DNA of 64,000 nt from an uncultured Mediterraneibacter sp. (GTDB taxonomy: Bacteria; Bacillota; Clostridia; Lachnospirales; Lachnospiraceae). Positions 1 through 9,465 of this stretch are shown here, in pieces; positions within the stretch are counted from its first letter, which is position 1; each line of letters opens with the position of its first letter. The translations under genes and the position numbers were made by a program. Where the stretch lies: NCBI RefSeq assembly GCF_934309415.1, contig NZ_CAKRDI010000014.1, positions 17,801 to 81,800 on the forward strand, written 5' to 3'. The notes below the pieces were generated by a model, which did no database searches, was not told the origin of the DNA, and saw only the letters and a list, made by a program, of their open reading frames with translations.

Positions 1-294
1 ACGGATTTCCTGCATCTGATGCAGATCCTTTTTCAGGAGGTCTTCTCCGTTAAATAAGATTTCACCATTATATTTTACAGCTGTGTCATGATCTTTCAGA
101 CGGAGAATGGACTGTGACATAACACTTTTTCCGGAACCGGATTCTCCTACGATTCCAACAATTTCTCCCGGTGCAATGCGTAGATTTACATTACTTACTG
201 CAGGAAACCATTGGTTGTGAACAGGAAAATTCACCTGCAGATTTTTTATTTCCAGAACTGAACTGGAAGAAGCAGTATTTGTATGATCAATCAT
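1..294 (-). CDS. Opp/Dpp-type ABC transporter ATP-binding subunit (partial, N-terminal end only)
   Basis: The N-terminal ~98 residues of an oligopeptide/nickel-type ABC ATPase; the rest lies beyond the left edge. The Walker A loop reads GIVGESGSGKS, the form typical of OppD/DppD. It would power import by the two permeases encoded just upstream. The ATG overlaps the stop codon of the preceding permease gene by one base (TAATG), so the two are translationally coupled. OppD or OppF cannot be told apart from this fragment, but the first ATPase after OppC is usually OppD. Confidence 0.9.
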   Translation of the reverse strand, partial: MIDHTNTASSSSVLEIKNLQVNFPVHNQWFPAVSNVNLRIAPGEIVGIVGESGSGKSVMSQSILRLKDHDTAVKYNGEILFNGEDLLKKDLHQMQEIR

Positions 295-1190
295 TATTTC
301 TTTGTCCCTCCTTTGACTCTTGGATCCAGATAATCTCTCAGACCATCACCGAGAAGATTCAGACTCAGTACGCAGAGAATGACAGCGGCACCTGGGAAGA
401 GCATCGTCCACGGTGCCTTGGAGAATACCAGCTTACTGTCCAGAAGCATGTTTCCCCAGCTTGCGGCAGGTGCCGGAATTCCGGCTCCGAGAAAACTAAG
501 GGAAGCTTCGGAAATAATTGCCTGCGCAAAGATAAAAGAGGCCTGAACAGTAAGTGGTGAGATGATACCCGGCAGAATCAGTTTCCATAAAATTTTAAAA
601 TTGCTAAACCCTTGAACTTTTGCGGCTTCTATGTATGGCTGTTCTTTGAGTACCATTGCGCTTGCGCGGACAGTACGGGCAACACCCGGTGTATAAACAA
701 TTGTCAGAGCGAGTACAACATTCCAGCTGGAAGTCCCAAGTGCGGCAATCAGAGAAAGTGCCAGCAGAACCCCCGGGATGGCGATCAGACCATCGCAGAT
801 TCGCATCAGAATCTGATCAAACAGCTTAAAATAGCTTGCATAGATTCCAATTAAGGCACCTAAGATACAGGAAAATCCGGCAACACATCCGCCAACCCAG
901 AGAGAAACTCTGGCACCGTAAAGCAGACGGATAAAAATATCCCGTCCAAATTCATCAGAGCCGAATAAAAAGTTTTTTCCGGGAGCCTGAAAACGGTCTG
1001 TAACTGACATTGCATTTGGATCCGTAGAATTAAATACAGGAATGAAAACCGCGGCAAGTAAGATTAAAATAAAACCGGTCAGTCCGATGATCAGAGCCGG
1101 ATTGGCGAGTAATTTTTCCCGGCGAATCTGCTTCTGCTCCCGGAGAATGGATTCACTGGCCTGCGAAATACTTTTTCGTGTGAAATACAT
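294..1190 (-). CDS. Opp/Dpp-type ABC transporter permease, OppC/DppC-like
   Basis: Inner-membrane permease of a peptide/nickel-family importer, 298 residues, the normal length. A hydrophilic N-terminus of about 35 residues precedes the first membrane helix. The OppC/DppC signature for the ATPase-contact (EAA) loop is visible near the C-terminal third (EASLSFLGAGIPAP). It lies 14 bases after the OppB-like permease and overlaps the ATPase start by one base, so it is in the same transcript. The substrate cannot be read from the permease. The family includes peptide, nickel, nikkomycin-like and glycoside importers. Confidence 0.92.
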   Translation of the reverse strand: MYFTRKSISQASESILREQKQIRREKLLANPALIIGLTGFILILLAAVFIPVFNSTDPNAMSVTDRFQAPGKNFLFGSDEFGRDIFIRLLYGARVSLWVGGCVAGFSCILGALIGIYASYFKLFDQILMRICDGLIAIPGVLLALSLIAALGTSSWNVVLALTIVYTPGVARTVRASAMVLKEQPYIEAAKVQGFSNFKILWKLILPGIISPLTVQASFIFAQAIISEASLSFLGAGIPAPAASWGNMLLDSKLVFSKAPWTMLFPGAAVILCVLSLNLLGDGLRDYLDPRVKGGTKK

Positions 1191-1204
1191 AATACTTATT
1201 CCTC

Positions 1205-2155
1205 CTATTTCCGTCCGGGGTGAAGTCTTGGATCAACAAAGCCATACAGGAGATCGACTATAAGATTGACCAGAACATACAATAAAGTTACAAAAAGCAC
1301 CACGCCCTGGATTACGAACACATCACGCTTGTTAATGGAAGACATCGTCAGCATTCCAAGTCCCGGAATATTGAACAGCGTTTCCGTAACGATCGTTCCT
1401 GTGATCAGACTTCCAAAGGACTGACCGATGGCAGTCAGGATGACAGGTGCTGCGTTTTTGAGTCCATAAGTCAGAACGACACGCATTTCTTTTAATCCTT
1501 TGGCACGGGCTGTACAGATATAATTTTTATACAGCACATCCAAAAGAGAAGAGCGGATCATTCGTGTCAGATAAGCTGCCTGTACGATTCCCAGCGACAA
1601 TGCAGGAACGAACAGATAGCGGAGATGTTCGCCAAGCCCGGATGCAAGAGATGCATATCCGGCAACAGGAAACCAGTGATTGTATACACTCAGTGCAAGC
1701 ATAAGCAGCATACTGAGCAGAAATCCCGGAAGTGCCGAGCCGATCAGTGAGACAGAAACGGCGGTCACATCAATGGCAGTTCCACGTTTGCAGGCGGCAA
1801 GAATGCCGAGTGGAAGAGAGAAGATCAAGGCAAAGATCTGCGCCAGTATAGCGAGGCTTAATGTAGGACCAAAATATTCTCCGATTGCGGAGAGAACAGA
1901 TTGCTGTAAAAAATAAGATCTTCCCCAGTCTCCCTGAAGAATCCCTCGAAACCAGTCAAAATACTGAACAAAAAAAGGACGGTCAAATCCAAGCTGTGCA
2001 TTCAGAGCCTGAATCTGATCCGGTGTGGCTTCCATGCCGAGAATGGCAGTGGCAGGTCCTCCCGGAATCAGATAGACGATCAGGAAGGTAACGATTGACA
2101 CAACCAGCATGACGGGAATCAGTGATAAAATTCGTTTTCCAATATAAGATAACAT
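1205..2155 (-). CDS. Opp/Dpp-type ABC transporter permease, OppB/DppB-like
   Basis: Inner-membrane permease of 316 residues, the usual OppB length. It begins with the family's typical short cytosolic start and first helix (MLSYIGKRILSLIPVM) and has the characteristic VETLFNIPGLGML stretch near residue 265. It pairs with the OppC-like permease 14 bases downstream. A strong inverted repeat lies between it and the binding-protein gene, which probably lets fewer transcripts reach the permeases than the binding protein. Confidence 0.92.
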   Translation of the reverse strand: MLSYIGKRILSLIPVMLVVSIVTFLIVYLIPGGPATAILGMEATPDQIQALNAQLGFDRPFFVQYFDWFRGILQGDWGRSYFLQQSVLSAIGEYFGPTLSLAILAQIFALIFSLPLGILAACKRGTAIDVTAVSVSLIGSALPGFLLSMLLMLALSVYNHWFPVAGYASLASGLGEHLRYLFVPALSLGIVQAAYLTRMIRSSLLDVLYKNYICTARAKGLKEMRVVLTYGLKNAAPVILTAIGQSFGSLITGTIVTETLFNIPGLGMLTMSSINKRDVFVIQGVVLFVTLLYVLVNLIVDLLYGFVDPRLHPGRK

Positions 2156-2193
2156 AAATACTCCTTAACAAGAAAAGATGCATTCAGACTAAA

Positions 2194-2232
2194 AACAAAA
2201 GGCAGGCTGTCGGTTGCTGCCTGCCTTTTGTT
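2194..2232 (-). terminator. Intercistronic hairpin between binding protein and permease genes
   Basis: A perfect 14-bp stem (2194-2207 with 2219-2232) around an 11-base loop. It ends in a TTTTGTT tract on the plus strand and a matching A/T-rich flank on the minus strand. It sits just past the binding-protein stop in the direction of transcription. I infer a partial terminator or an RNA-stabilising stem-loop that raises binding-protein mRNA over permease mRNA, as is common in ABC importer operons. Confidence 0.75.
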
Positions 2233-2333
2233 CATAAAATGCATTCATAATAAAATGAGCATCTTTCAGGCGAATCAGCAGAGTGATTCACTTGAGTGTA
2301 AACAATAATACTAAATTTCAAAAATGGATCAAC

Positions 2334-3902
2334 TTATTTAGCAACAGTTGCATTCCAGAAGATTGGGAATCTCAGGTAATCGTAACCGTCTACTTTTGTA
2401 TTAAGTGCATTCACACCTGTATAATGTCCAAGAACGGAAGCTGCACCATATTCATACAGGAATTCCTGAAGATCTGCCCATGCAGCAGAAGCTTCTTCGC
2501 TGGAAGCAGCAAAACGGATCTTGGAGATGCCATCAGTTACTTCTGGTGTATCAAGTCCGGCCCATCCTTTATCAAGTACAGATAACTGGATTGGGAGTAC
2601 ATTGTAGCTGTTGCTTGTAACATACATGCTGAACTGTTTCGGATCTGCACGATGTTCCATAAATGTACTGAATTCATAACTCTCTACTTCAGCATTGATT
2701 CCAACATTTTTCAGCTGTTCCTGAATTACAAGAGTTGCGTTATACATTTCCGGATAATCAGGTGTTGTTACTAATACAAGTTTCTCATCATTGTATCCGG
2801 CTTTTTTCAGTAATTCTTTTGCCTTGTCCGGATCATTCTGGTTGTAATATTCTTTTCCGGCATCTGTTCCCCACTGATTGTCGGAAGATGGGAACCATCC
2901 TGGATTTGCTTCATAAAGTTCTTCATTACCATAGCATGCAAGAAGGATGTCATCACAGTTAAGAGCGGCAAGAACTGCCTGTCTCATATCCTGATTTGCC
3001 ATGATCCCCTCTGTTGTGTTCAGGAACAGATTGATTGTACCACCTGTTGTGATATCAAGATTCAGATTGGAATCATCTTTGAGATCATTATAATTATCAA
3101 GCGGAATCTCTTCTACAACGTCATACTGGCCATTCTGTGCACCGGCAATTCGTGTGGAAGCATCTGTTACAAAGTCGAAATACAGTGTTGGTGTTGCAGC
3201 AGTTTTTTCTCCTGCGAGACCGGAAGTTGTTTTTTCGGCTCCCTGATAATCTTCGTTTTTCTCCAGTTTGATGTACTGATCCTGTTTCCATTCAGCTAAT
3301 TTGTACGGACCTGTTCCGATATATTCTGTAATACCTTCATCTGTAGCAGATTCAACTACTTCAGCAGGATAGATTGCAGCGAACATGATCGGGTTGGCAA
3401 GAACTGTGATGATATCAGATGCTGCTTCGTTTGCAGTCATTTTTACAGTATAGTCATCTACCTTTTCAAAAACAGATCCACCGATCAGAGTATTTGCTTT
3501 TGGGGACTTCTCTACCCAACGGTTCATGGAAGCAACAACATCATCAGCTGTCATTTCGTTTCCGTTATGGAATTTAACACCCTGGCGAAGAGCGATCGTA
3601 TATTCTTTACCGTCATCGCTTACTTCATAAGATTCTGCAAGAACCGGCTGCGGTTCGTAATTTTCATCCATTGCAAATAATGGTTCAAAGATGTGATAAG
3701 CAATTCCACCTACAATATTTGAATTGCTGATCTGTGCATCCAGAGTCGGTGGGTTGGCAGAAACTGCGATATGCATTTCATCTTTCAGTTCAGATGAAGC
3801 CTCAGTGTGATCGCCTGTTGTTTCATTTGATTTACCACATCCGGTCAGAAGGCTGACAGACATAGCAAGACAAAGAACAAGACTAAGTACTTTCTTTTTC
3901 AT
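2334..3902 (-). CDS. Extracellular solute-binding lipoprotein, OppA/DppA family (SBP_bac_5)
   Basis: The substrate-binding protein that feeds the importer encoded downstream. The 522 residues start with a lipoprotein signal: KKK, a hydrophobic core, then the lipobox LLTGC with the lipidated cysteine near residue 22. The cluster-C binding-protein pattern follows (SANPPTLDAQ, FHNGNEMTADDV, GTGPYKLAEW). The start is supported by GGAGG eight bases upstream. A candidate promoter lies at 3942-3971. The neighbouring reductase pair suggests the cargo may be a substrate or metal for that enzyme, but this is inference. Peptides, nickel chelates or glycosides remain possible. Confidence 0.92.
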   Translation of the reverse strand: MKKKVLSLVLCLAMSVSLLTGCGKSNETTGDHTEASSELKDEMHIAVSANPPTLDAQISNSNIVGGIAYHIFEPLFAMDENYEPQPVLAESYEVSDDGKEYTIALRQGVKFHNGNEMTADDVVASMNRWVEKSPKANTLIGGSVFEKVDDYTVKMTANEAASDIITVLANPIMFAAIYPAEVVESATDEGITEYIGTGPYKLAEWKQDQYIKLEKNEDYQGAEKTTSGLAGEKTAATPTLYFDFVTDASTRIAGAQNGQYDVVEEIPLDNYNDLKDDSNLNLDITTGGTINLFLNTTEGIMANQDMRQAVLAALNCDDILLACYGNEELYEANPGWFPSSDNQWGTDAGKEYYNQNDPDKAKELLKKAGYNDEKLVLVTTPDYPEMYNATLVIQEQLKNVGINAEVESYEFSTFMEHRADPKQFSMYVTSNSYNVLPIQLSVLDKGWAGLDTPEVTDGISKIRFAASSEEASAAWADLQEFLYEYGAASVLGHYTGVNALNTKVDGYDYLRFPIFWNATVAK

Positions 3903-3941
3903 AATTACCTCCGTGTATTACATAAACTTTCTTTTATATTT

Positions 3942-3971
3942 ATTATAAATTGTAGAAAAGACTTAATCCAA
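3942..3971 (-). promoter_or_regulatory. Candidate sigma-A promoter for the binding-protein gene
   Basis: On the minus strand TTGGAT (3966-3971) is followed after 18 bases by a perfect TATAAT (3942-3947), about 40 bases upstream of the ATG. The reductase genes further upstream may also read through into this operon. Confidence 0.5.
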
Positions 3972-4023
3972 TTGATAATTAGGATAAATAGGATGGATTT
4001 ATAGAAAAAATCTATAAAAGAAA

Positions 4024-4848
4024 TTATCTCCTGATTTTCATTGCACTCAGTGCAGCGCCAATTGCTCCTGCATAACGTGCGCGTGGACTGGAGATGACTT
4101 CGCTGCCAAGCTCTGCAGATAAAGCTTCACGGATATAACTGCATTCGCACAGGCCGCCAGTCAGGCAGAATGCAGAAGAACTACAGTTCATGCGACTTAC
4201 CTGAGCGGCTACTTTGCGGATGGTTGAATTCACAACTGCATATGCAATATTTTCTTTCTTTTCACCTTTTCCGATCAGTCCAATGACTTCGGACTCTGCA
4301 AATACAGTACACATGGAACTGATGGTTGTATCAGAACCGGATCTGGCCAGATCGAACATTTCATTTGGACGAAGGGAGAGCGTATTTGCCATAACTTCAA
4401 GAAAACGTCCGGTTCCGGCAGCACACTTGTCATTCATAATAAAATCTTTTACAAATCCATTTTCAATCTGGATGATTTTTGTATCCTGTCCGCCGATGTC
4501 AATGACGGTCAGGTTCGGTTCGTTAAATAGATAAACCGCGCCCAGTGCATGGCAGGTAATCTCTGTTACTGTTTTGTCAGCATAGGGAACAGAGACACGT
4601 CCATATCCGGTTGCTACACAGCGTGCGAGAAAATCAGAAAAGTCCGCAGAATTGTGCTCAACTACCGCATCGGAGAGAGCTTTATCAAGAATTCCGTCTG
4701 ATATGAGCCTCTGTCTGATTTCTTCCGCAGTATCCACGCTGCTCCATCCGGTTGGCTGTACGAATTCCCGGATGATTTCTTTTGAGTCATTCAGAACAAT
4801 TGTTTTCGCACAGGTGGAACCGATGTCAATTCCAATATAATGATTCAT
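4024..4848 (-). CDS. ATP-dependent activase of 2-hydroxyacyl-CoA dehydratase/double-cubane reductase family
   Basis: A 274-residue BadF/BadG/HgdC-type protein of the ASKHA fold. It uses ATP hydrolysis to push one electron at very low potential into its partner enzyme. The ATPase phosphate loops are visible (GIDIGSTCAKT at the start, VIDIGGQDTK near residue 115). So are the two cysteines that in HgdC bridge a [4Fe-4S] cluster between the two subunits (NDKCAAGTGRF and SSMCTVFAESE). It lies 118 bases after the partner gene, transcribed the same way. Length and pairing match the E. coli YjiL type and the reductase of the Carboxydothermus double-cubane cluster protein. Confidence 0.9.
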   Translation of the reverse strand: MNHYIGIDIGSTCAKTIVLNDSKEIIREFVQPTGWSSVDTAEEIRQRLISDGILDKALSDAVVEHNSADFSDFLARCVATGYGRVSVPYADKTVTEITCHALGAVYLFNEPNLTVIDIGGQDTKIIQIENGFVKDFIMNDKCAAGTGRFLEVMANTLSLRPNEMFDLARSGSDTTISSMCTVFAESEVIGLIGKGEKKENIAYAVVNSTIRKVAAQVSRMNCSSSAFCLTGGLCECSYIREALSAELGSEVISSPRARYAGAIGAALSAMKIRR

Positions 4849-4966
4849 TTCATGTACCTCGTTTGTTTTAAAGCATGTTTAAAAAATCATTTCTGCAATC
4901 TGTAAGCCCATTTTATGGTGTATATCTTACAGAAAGTATTTTCAGCCATACTCTAATGTGGAAGAA

Positions 4967-6118
4967 TTATAACATTTCAATAAATGCAGAAATTCTTGTA
5001 TTAAGCTGTCCGACATCTGTCTGTGAATAATCTGTTTCAACATTCATATAAGGAATTCCTTTTTCATTATTTACAAAACGGCGGATAGCAAGAGTTTCAA
5101 CATTGTAAGTATGACAGGCCTGGAGTGTCATTTCAAGAACTCCGTCTACTTTATATTCATCGATCAGTCTTCCGAGCAGTTCCAGACGGTTCGGGTTTGG
5201 TGTCATTACAGAACATCCGATGGAAAGATAACGCTCTGCAATTGCCTGATAAATATCATCTGTATCTTCATCAATCAGGCGGTCGATGGATTTAGCACCG
5301 GAACAGTTTTCAAACGTTACAACGATTCCACCATTATTTTCAACTGCATCTATGACTTTCTCAGTGGCTCCACCGATTGGACATCCGGTAATCAGGATTC
5401 TTGGCTTTTTATCTTCTCTTTTACCTTCGGCATATTCCTTTTCAATCTTTGCAGTCAGAGCATCTACCTCTCCGGCAATCTGTGTACGATCCAGTTTGAA
5501 TCCGCTTCCGTACAGAACACGGAAAAGATCATGGCCTTTGATTGGTGCGGGATCATGTCTCATAACCTGATAAAGTCCTTTCAGGGAAGCACGGACCTGA
5601 TTTTCCAGTTTCACTGCATTACGAACCTGCTCATCAGTAATCGTTACTTCAAATTTTTCCTCCAGATATTCTTTGAAGCGGATGATTTCATTTTTCCAGA
5701 GAGCAAGTGTTTCTTCACGCTGAGATTGTGGCAGTTCCATAATGAATACATCTTTAAAATCGCTCATGTATTCGTACATCTTCTTTTTGCCATCGCAGGT
5801 AGTTTCTCCAACTACTACATCAGAAAAATAGAAGAATGGACATTTGTCTGTCTTGGCAAATCCGTAACTGGATTTGATCAGTGGGCATAAGTTACGTGGG
5901 AGATCCTGTTCGGCAGCAGGAATTGTTTCGTCAGATGTGGAACAGAGACTGACTGTTGCTGCGCCCATTGCCATAGCGATTTCCTTTGGAAAATAAGTAC
6001 AGTAGGAGCCGATGACCGGGATCCCTTTATCTTTCAGTTCTTTTACAGCAAGAAATGATTTCTGGCGCTGTTCTGCAAATTCTTCAAATACTTCTGGGAG
6101 ATCCTTGATAATTTCCAT
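4967..6118 (-). CDS. Single-subunit 2-hydroxyacyl-CoA dehydratase D-like protein (YjiM / double-cubane cluster protein type)
   Basis: A cytosolic iron-sulfur enzyme of 383 residues from the supported start. The open frame extends further upstream, but the ATG at 6118 has GAGGT eight bases before it and begins the conserved sequence. HgdB-family cysteines are visible at C78 (NLCPL), C93 (DKCPFF), C108 (GETTCDG), C246 (GCPIGGA), C272, C302 and C335 (LQACHTYN). True two-subunit dehydratases have a second, related subunit gene beside them; none is present here. One subunit plus one activase is the arrangement of E. coli YjiM/YjiL (YjiM is also about 383 residues) and of double-cubane cluster proteins, which can reduce small molecules. 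The physiological substrate is unknown. Confidence 0.85.
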   Translation of the reverse strand: MEIIKDLPEVFEEFAEQRQKSFLAVKELKDKGIPVIGSYCTYFPKEIAMAMGAATVSLCSTSDETIPAAEQDLPRNLCPLIKSSYGFAKTDKCPFFYFSDVVVGETTCDGKKKMYEYMSDFKDVFIMELPQSQREETLALWKNEIIRFKEYLEEKFEVTITDEQVRNAVKLENQVRASLKGLYQVMRHDPAPIKGHDLFRVLYGSGFKLDRTQIAGEVDALTAKIEKEYAEGKREDKKPRILITGCPIGGATEKVIDAVENNGGIVVTFENCSGAKSIDRLIDEDTDDIYQAIAERYLSIGCSVMTPNPNRLELLGRLIDEYKVDGVLEMTLQACHTYNVETLAIRRFVNNEKGIPYMNVETDYSQTDVGQLNTRISAFIEML

Positions 6119-6206
6119 GTTTGTTACCTCGTTCTTTCGTATGAAATCAAGAAAACACGATGCGAATAGTAATAATTCGTGTGTTCTTATTAATATAGTT
6201 AATAAA

Positions 6207-6235
6207 ATTTTATCGCTGTCGGGAGTGATTGACAA
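6207..6235 (-). promoter_or_regulatory. Candidate promoter for the reductase/activase operon
   Basis: On the minus strand TTGTCA (6230-6235), 17 bases, then TAAAAT (6207-6212), about 90 bases before the ATG at 6118. The 467-base divergent interval (6119-6585) holds this promoter on one side and the palindromic LacI-type box of the mannan locus on the other. The rest is AT-rich with no coding signal. Confidence 0.5.
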
Positions 6236-6356
6236 ATAGATAGTTTTGATAAAAGAGAAACGTTTATTGATAAAATCTATAAATGAAATCAGTCCCAAAA
6301 ACATTCACAAAATTTACAGTTGTTTTTTATTGATATGTTACAAATAGAACCTAATT

Positions 6357-6375
6357 AACTTAAATTAAGTTGACA
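6357..6375 (+). promoter_or_regulatory. Palindromic operator candidate upstream of phosphomannomutase
   Basis: The 15-base odd-centre palindrome AACTTAAATTAAGTT runs into TTGACA, giving a 19-base string. The identical 19 bases recur at 9539-9557 in front of the first LacI gene. The overlap of palindrome and -35-like hexamer is what a repressor site would look like. The two adjacent LacI proteins are the natural candidates to bind it. A plausible -10 (TAAATT) lies 17 bases after TTGACA. Confidence 0.55.
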
Positions 6376-6585
6376 CAAAGATTATCTAATGGTAAATTTA
6401 AGCTAAAATAAATATAAATTAATTATAATTAATCGAAAAATGAAATACAAACAACGAAAGTATTATCAGATATCAGTATGCTATATGCACAAGTGCTTCT
6501 AAAGTGAGGCTGCTGTATTTCAACTGATTGTTCAAACTCAGCGTTTAATTATAATGTGGAAAATGGAAAAAGTGGAGGTATTGCA

Positions 6586-8310
6586 ATGGATTACAGACAG
6601 GAGTATGCAACATGGTGTTCAGATGAGTATTTTGATGCGGAGACAAGAGCTGAACTGAAGGCACTGGAAGGAAATGAGAAAGAGATAGAAGATCGTTTCT
6701 ATAAAAAACTTGAATTTGGTACAGGCGGACTTCGTGGCGTGATTGGTGCAGGTACAAACCGCATGAACATTTATACAGTACGTCAGGCAACACAGGGACT
6801 GGCCAATTATATTCTTTCCCAGAATGGACAGGACAAGGGAGTTGCCATTGCTCATGATTCCAGAATCATGTCACCGGAATTTGCAAGAGAAGCAGCACTG
6901 TGTCTGAATGCAAATGGAATCAAGACATATCTTTTTGAAAGTCTCAGACCGACACCGGAACTTTCTTTTGCTGTAAGAGAGCTTGGATGTATTGCAGGAA
7001 TTGTAATTACAGCAAGCCATAATCCAAGAGAATATAACGGATATAAAGTATACTGGGAGGATGGAGCACAGATCACACCGCCTCATGACAAGAATATTCT
7101 TACAGAGGTTGCGAAGGTTACAGAGTATTCACAGGTGCATACAATGGAAGAAGATTCTGCAAGAGTGGCAGGGCTCTTCCAGATCATTGGCACGGATTTT
7201 GATGCAAAATATAATGAACAGCTGAAGAAACAGAGCATTCATCCGGAAATCATCAGAGAAGCGGCAAAAGATATGAAGATCGTTTACACTCCACTTCACG
7301 GAACAGGAAATATCCCGGTGCGTACTGTGCTTCGTGAACTTGGATTTGAGCAGGTCTATGTTGTAGAAGAGCAGAAGAAACCGGACGGTACTTTCCCAAC
7401 AGTTGCTTATCCGAACCCAGAGGATGCGAAAGCATGGACACTTGCACTTGAACTTGCGAAGAAAGTAGATGCAGATATTATTCTGGCAACAGATCCAGAC
7501 GCAGACCGTCTTGGTGTTTATGCAAAGGATACAAAGACAGGAGAATATGTAAGCTTTACAGGAAATATGTCCGGTATGCTGATCGCGGAGTACATTTTAA
7601 GAGAGCGTACAAAGAACGGAACAATGCCAGAGAACCCGGCACTTGTTGAGACAATCGTAACAACAGATATGGCAAAGGCAATCGCAGCTGATTACAATAC
7701 TGCATTGATTGAAGTACTGACAGGATTCAAATATATTGGAGAACAGATCAAATTCTTTGAGCAGACAGGAGCACATAATTATGTGTTTGGACTGGAAGAG
7801 AGCTATGGCTGTCTTGCCGGAACTTATGCAAGAGACAAAGATGCGTGCGTAGCAGTTATGATGCTTTGCGAGGTTGCTTCTTACTATAAAACTCAGGGGA
7901 AAACACTTTGGGATGCGATGGTTGATATGTATGAAAAATATGGTTACTATAAAGAAGGATTAGCAACGGTGACACTCAAAGGAATTGACGGAGCACAGCA
8001 GATTCAGCAGATGATGACACAGTTCCGTGAGAATCCGCCGAAAGAACTGGCAGGACATCAGGTGCTTGCAGTGCGTGATTATAAAGCTGATACAAGAAAA
8101 GATATGGCAACAGGAGAAGTGACGAAGACAGGACTTCCGGCATCGAATGTATTATATTATGAGCTTTCAGAAAATGCATGGTGCTGTGTACGTCCATCCG
8201 GAACAGAGCCGAAGATTAAATTCTATTTCGGGGTAAAAGGAAATTCACTGGAAGATGCGGAAGAGAAACTGAAAGCACTTGAGGAGGCTATGACAGCAGG
8301 GAGGGCATAA
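6586..8310 (+). CDS. Phosphoglucomutase/phosphomannomutase (alpha-D-phosphohexomutase)
   Basis: Interconverts hexose 1- and 6-phosphates. In this locus it would turn mannose-1-P or glucose-1-P from the phosphorylases into the 6-phosphate. It is 574 residues from the ATG with GGAGG seven bases upstream; an earlier in-frame ATG lacks such a site. All family blocks are visible: the phosphoserine loop TASHNPREYNGYK, the metal loop DPDADRLG, the sugar loop GLEESYG and the phosphate loop RPSGTEPKIKFY. It is the first gene of the mannan locus, preceded by the palindromic box, and is followed after one base by the broken GH36 gene. A mutase is a standard partner of GH130 phosphorylases in Lachnospiraceae mannan loci. 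Confidence 0.93.
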   Translation: MDYRQEYATWCSDEYFDAETRAELKALEGNEKEIEDRFYKKLEFGTGGLRGVIGAGTNRMNIYTVRQATQGLANYILSQNGQDKGVAIAHDSRIMSPEFAREAALCLNANGIKTYLFESLRPTPELSFAVRELGCIAGIVITASHNPREYNGYKVYWEDGAQITPPHDKNILTEVAKVTEYSQVHTMEEDSARVAGLFQIIGTDFDAKYNEQLKKQSIHPEIIREAAKDMKIVYTPLHGTGNIPVRTVLRELGFEQVYVVEEQKKPDGTFPTVAYPNPEDAKAWTLALELAKKVDADIILATDPDADRLGVYAKDTKTGEYVSFTGNMSGMLIAEYILRERTKNGTMPENPALVETIVTTDMAKAIAADYNTALIEVLTGFKYIGEQIKFFEQTGAHNYVFGLEESYGCLAGTYARDKDACVAVMMLCEVASYYKTQGKTLWDAMVDMYEKYGYYKEGLATVTLKGIDGAQQIQQMMTQFRENPPKELAGHQVLAVRDYKADTRKDMATGEVTKTGLPASNVLYYELSENAWCCVRPSGTEPKIKFYFGVKGNSLEDAEEKLKALEEAMTAGRA

Positions 8311-8311
8311 A

Positions 8312-9455
8312 ATGTCTGTTACATATAATGAAAACAGAAGAATCTTTAAGCTGGATACAGAAAAAACATCCTATTTGATCGGTATTTCACCAGAAGGATA
8401 TGTCGGACATGTATATTACGGGGAATATCTGGAGGATACAGATGCTTATTATTTGTTAAGAACAGAAGAACCGCCATTTATACCGTCTGTAAATGAACGT
8501 GAAAAATCTTCATTTTTAGATTTCTTTCCGACAGAATATCCGTCCGGAGGAGTGGGCAATTCATATTGAGGGACGGAAAGCAACACAGAGCCGCCAGCAA
8601 TATGTACTGGATCTTTCTAATCCGGAAGTTATAGATTATGCATATGAATCTGTGGCAAAGATTTTAAGAAGTGCGCCGATTGATTATGTGAAATGGGATA
8701 TGAACCGACAGTTAAGTGATCTTGGCAGCAGTTATCTTCCGGCGGATGCACAGCAGGAACTGTTCCACCGTTATGTGCTTGGTCTATATCAGATGCAGGA
8801 ACGTCTGATCACGGAATTTCCTGATCTGTTGCTTGAAAACTGCTCCGGTGGCGGTGCGAGATTTGATCCGGGGATGTTATATTATAGTCCACAGATCTGG
8901 TGCTCAGATGATACGGATGCAGTGGAACGTCTGGAGATTCAGGAGGGAACTGCACTGATCTATCCACTGTCTACAATGGGAGCACATGTCAGTGTGTGTC
9001 CGAATCATTCCGTAGGACGAGTGACACCGTTCGAGACAAGAGGCCATGTTGCACTTGCAGGAACATTTGGCTACGAACTGGATATTACAAAGCTTCCGGA
9101 AGAAGAGCGTAAGATGATCAAAGAACAGACAGAAATGTATCATAAGTACAATGACCTTGTAAGAGAGGGAGATTATTATAGAATAGCTTCCTTCTCTGAA
9201 AATGGACATTATGATTGTTATATGGAAGTTGCGAAGGATAAATCAGAAGCACTTGTAACCTATGTCCAGGTGCGTGGTGTGTCGAACAACAAGAGTAAAA
9301 AGTTTAAGCTGCAGGGATTGGATCCAAAAGCAGTCTATCAGCTGGAAGGCACAGAAGAGAGCTATTCAGGAGAAATTCTGATGAAAGGCGGATATCTGTT
9401 TAAAGACTTCTGGGGAGATGCGGTCAGCAGACTGTATCATTTTGTGAGAAAATAA
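8312..9455 (+). pseudogene. GH36 alpha-galactosidase, internally deleted and out of frame
   Basis: Two open pieces belong to one GH36 gene. Residues 1-~80 of the N-terminal beta-sandwich (MSVTYNENRRIFKLDT...) end at a stop at 8567-8569. The C-terminal half resumes in another frame from EEWAIHIEGRKATQSRQQY to 9455. Intact relatives have about 730 residues; only ~380 codons remain, so roughly 1 kb is missing. Both catalytic aspartates survive in the second piece (YVKWDMN nucleophile, CSDDTDAV acid/base), but the N-terminal domain and half the barrel are gone. It would have removed alpha-galactose side chains from galactomannan oligosaccharides. A short C-terminal polypeptide could still be made from an internal start, but is unlikely to work. 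Confidence 0.85.
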
Positions 9456-9465
9456 GTAGTAAAAG

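Noticed and set aside
5111..5890. 259-codon open frame antisense to the double-cubane-type reductase
   Set aside because: Composition (many Phe, Ile, Cys) and position are those of a mirror frame of a real gene; no ribosome site.
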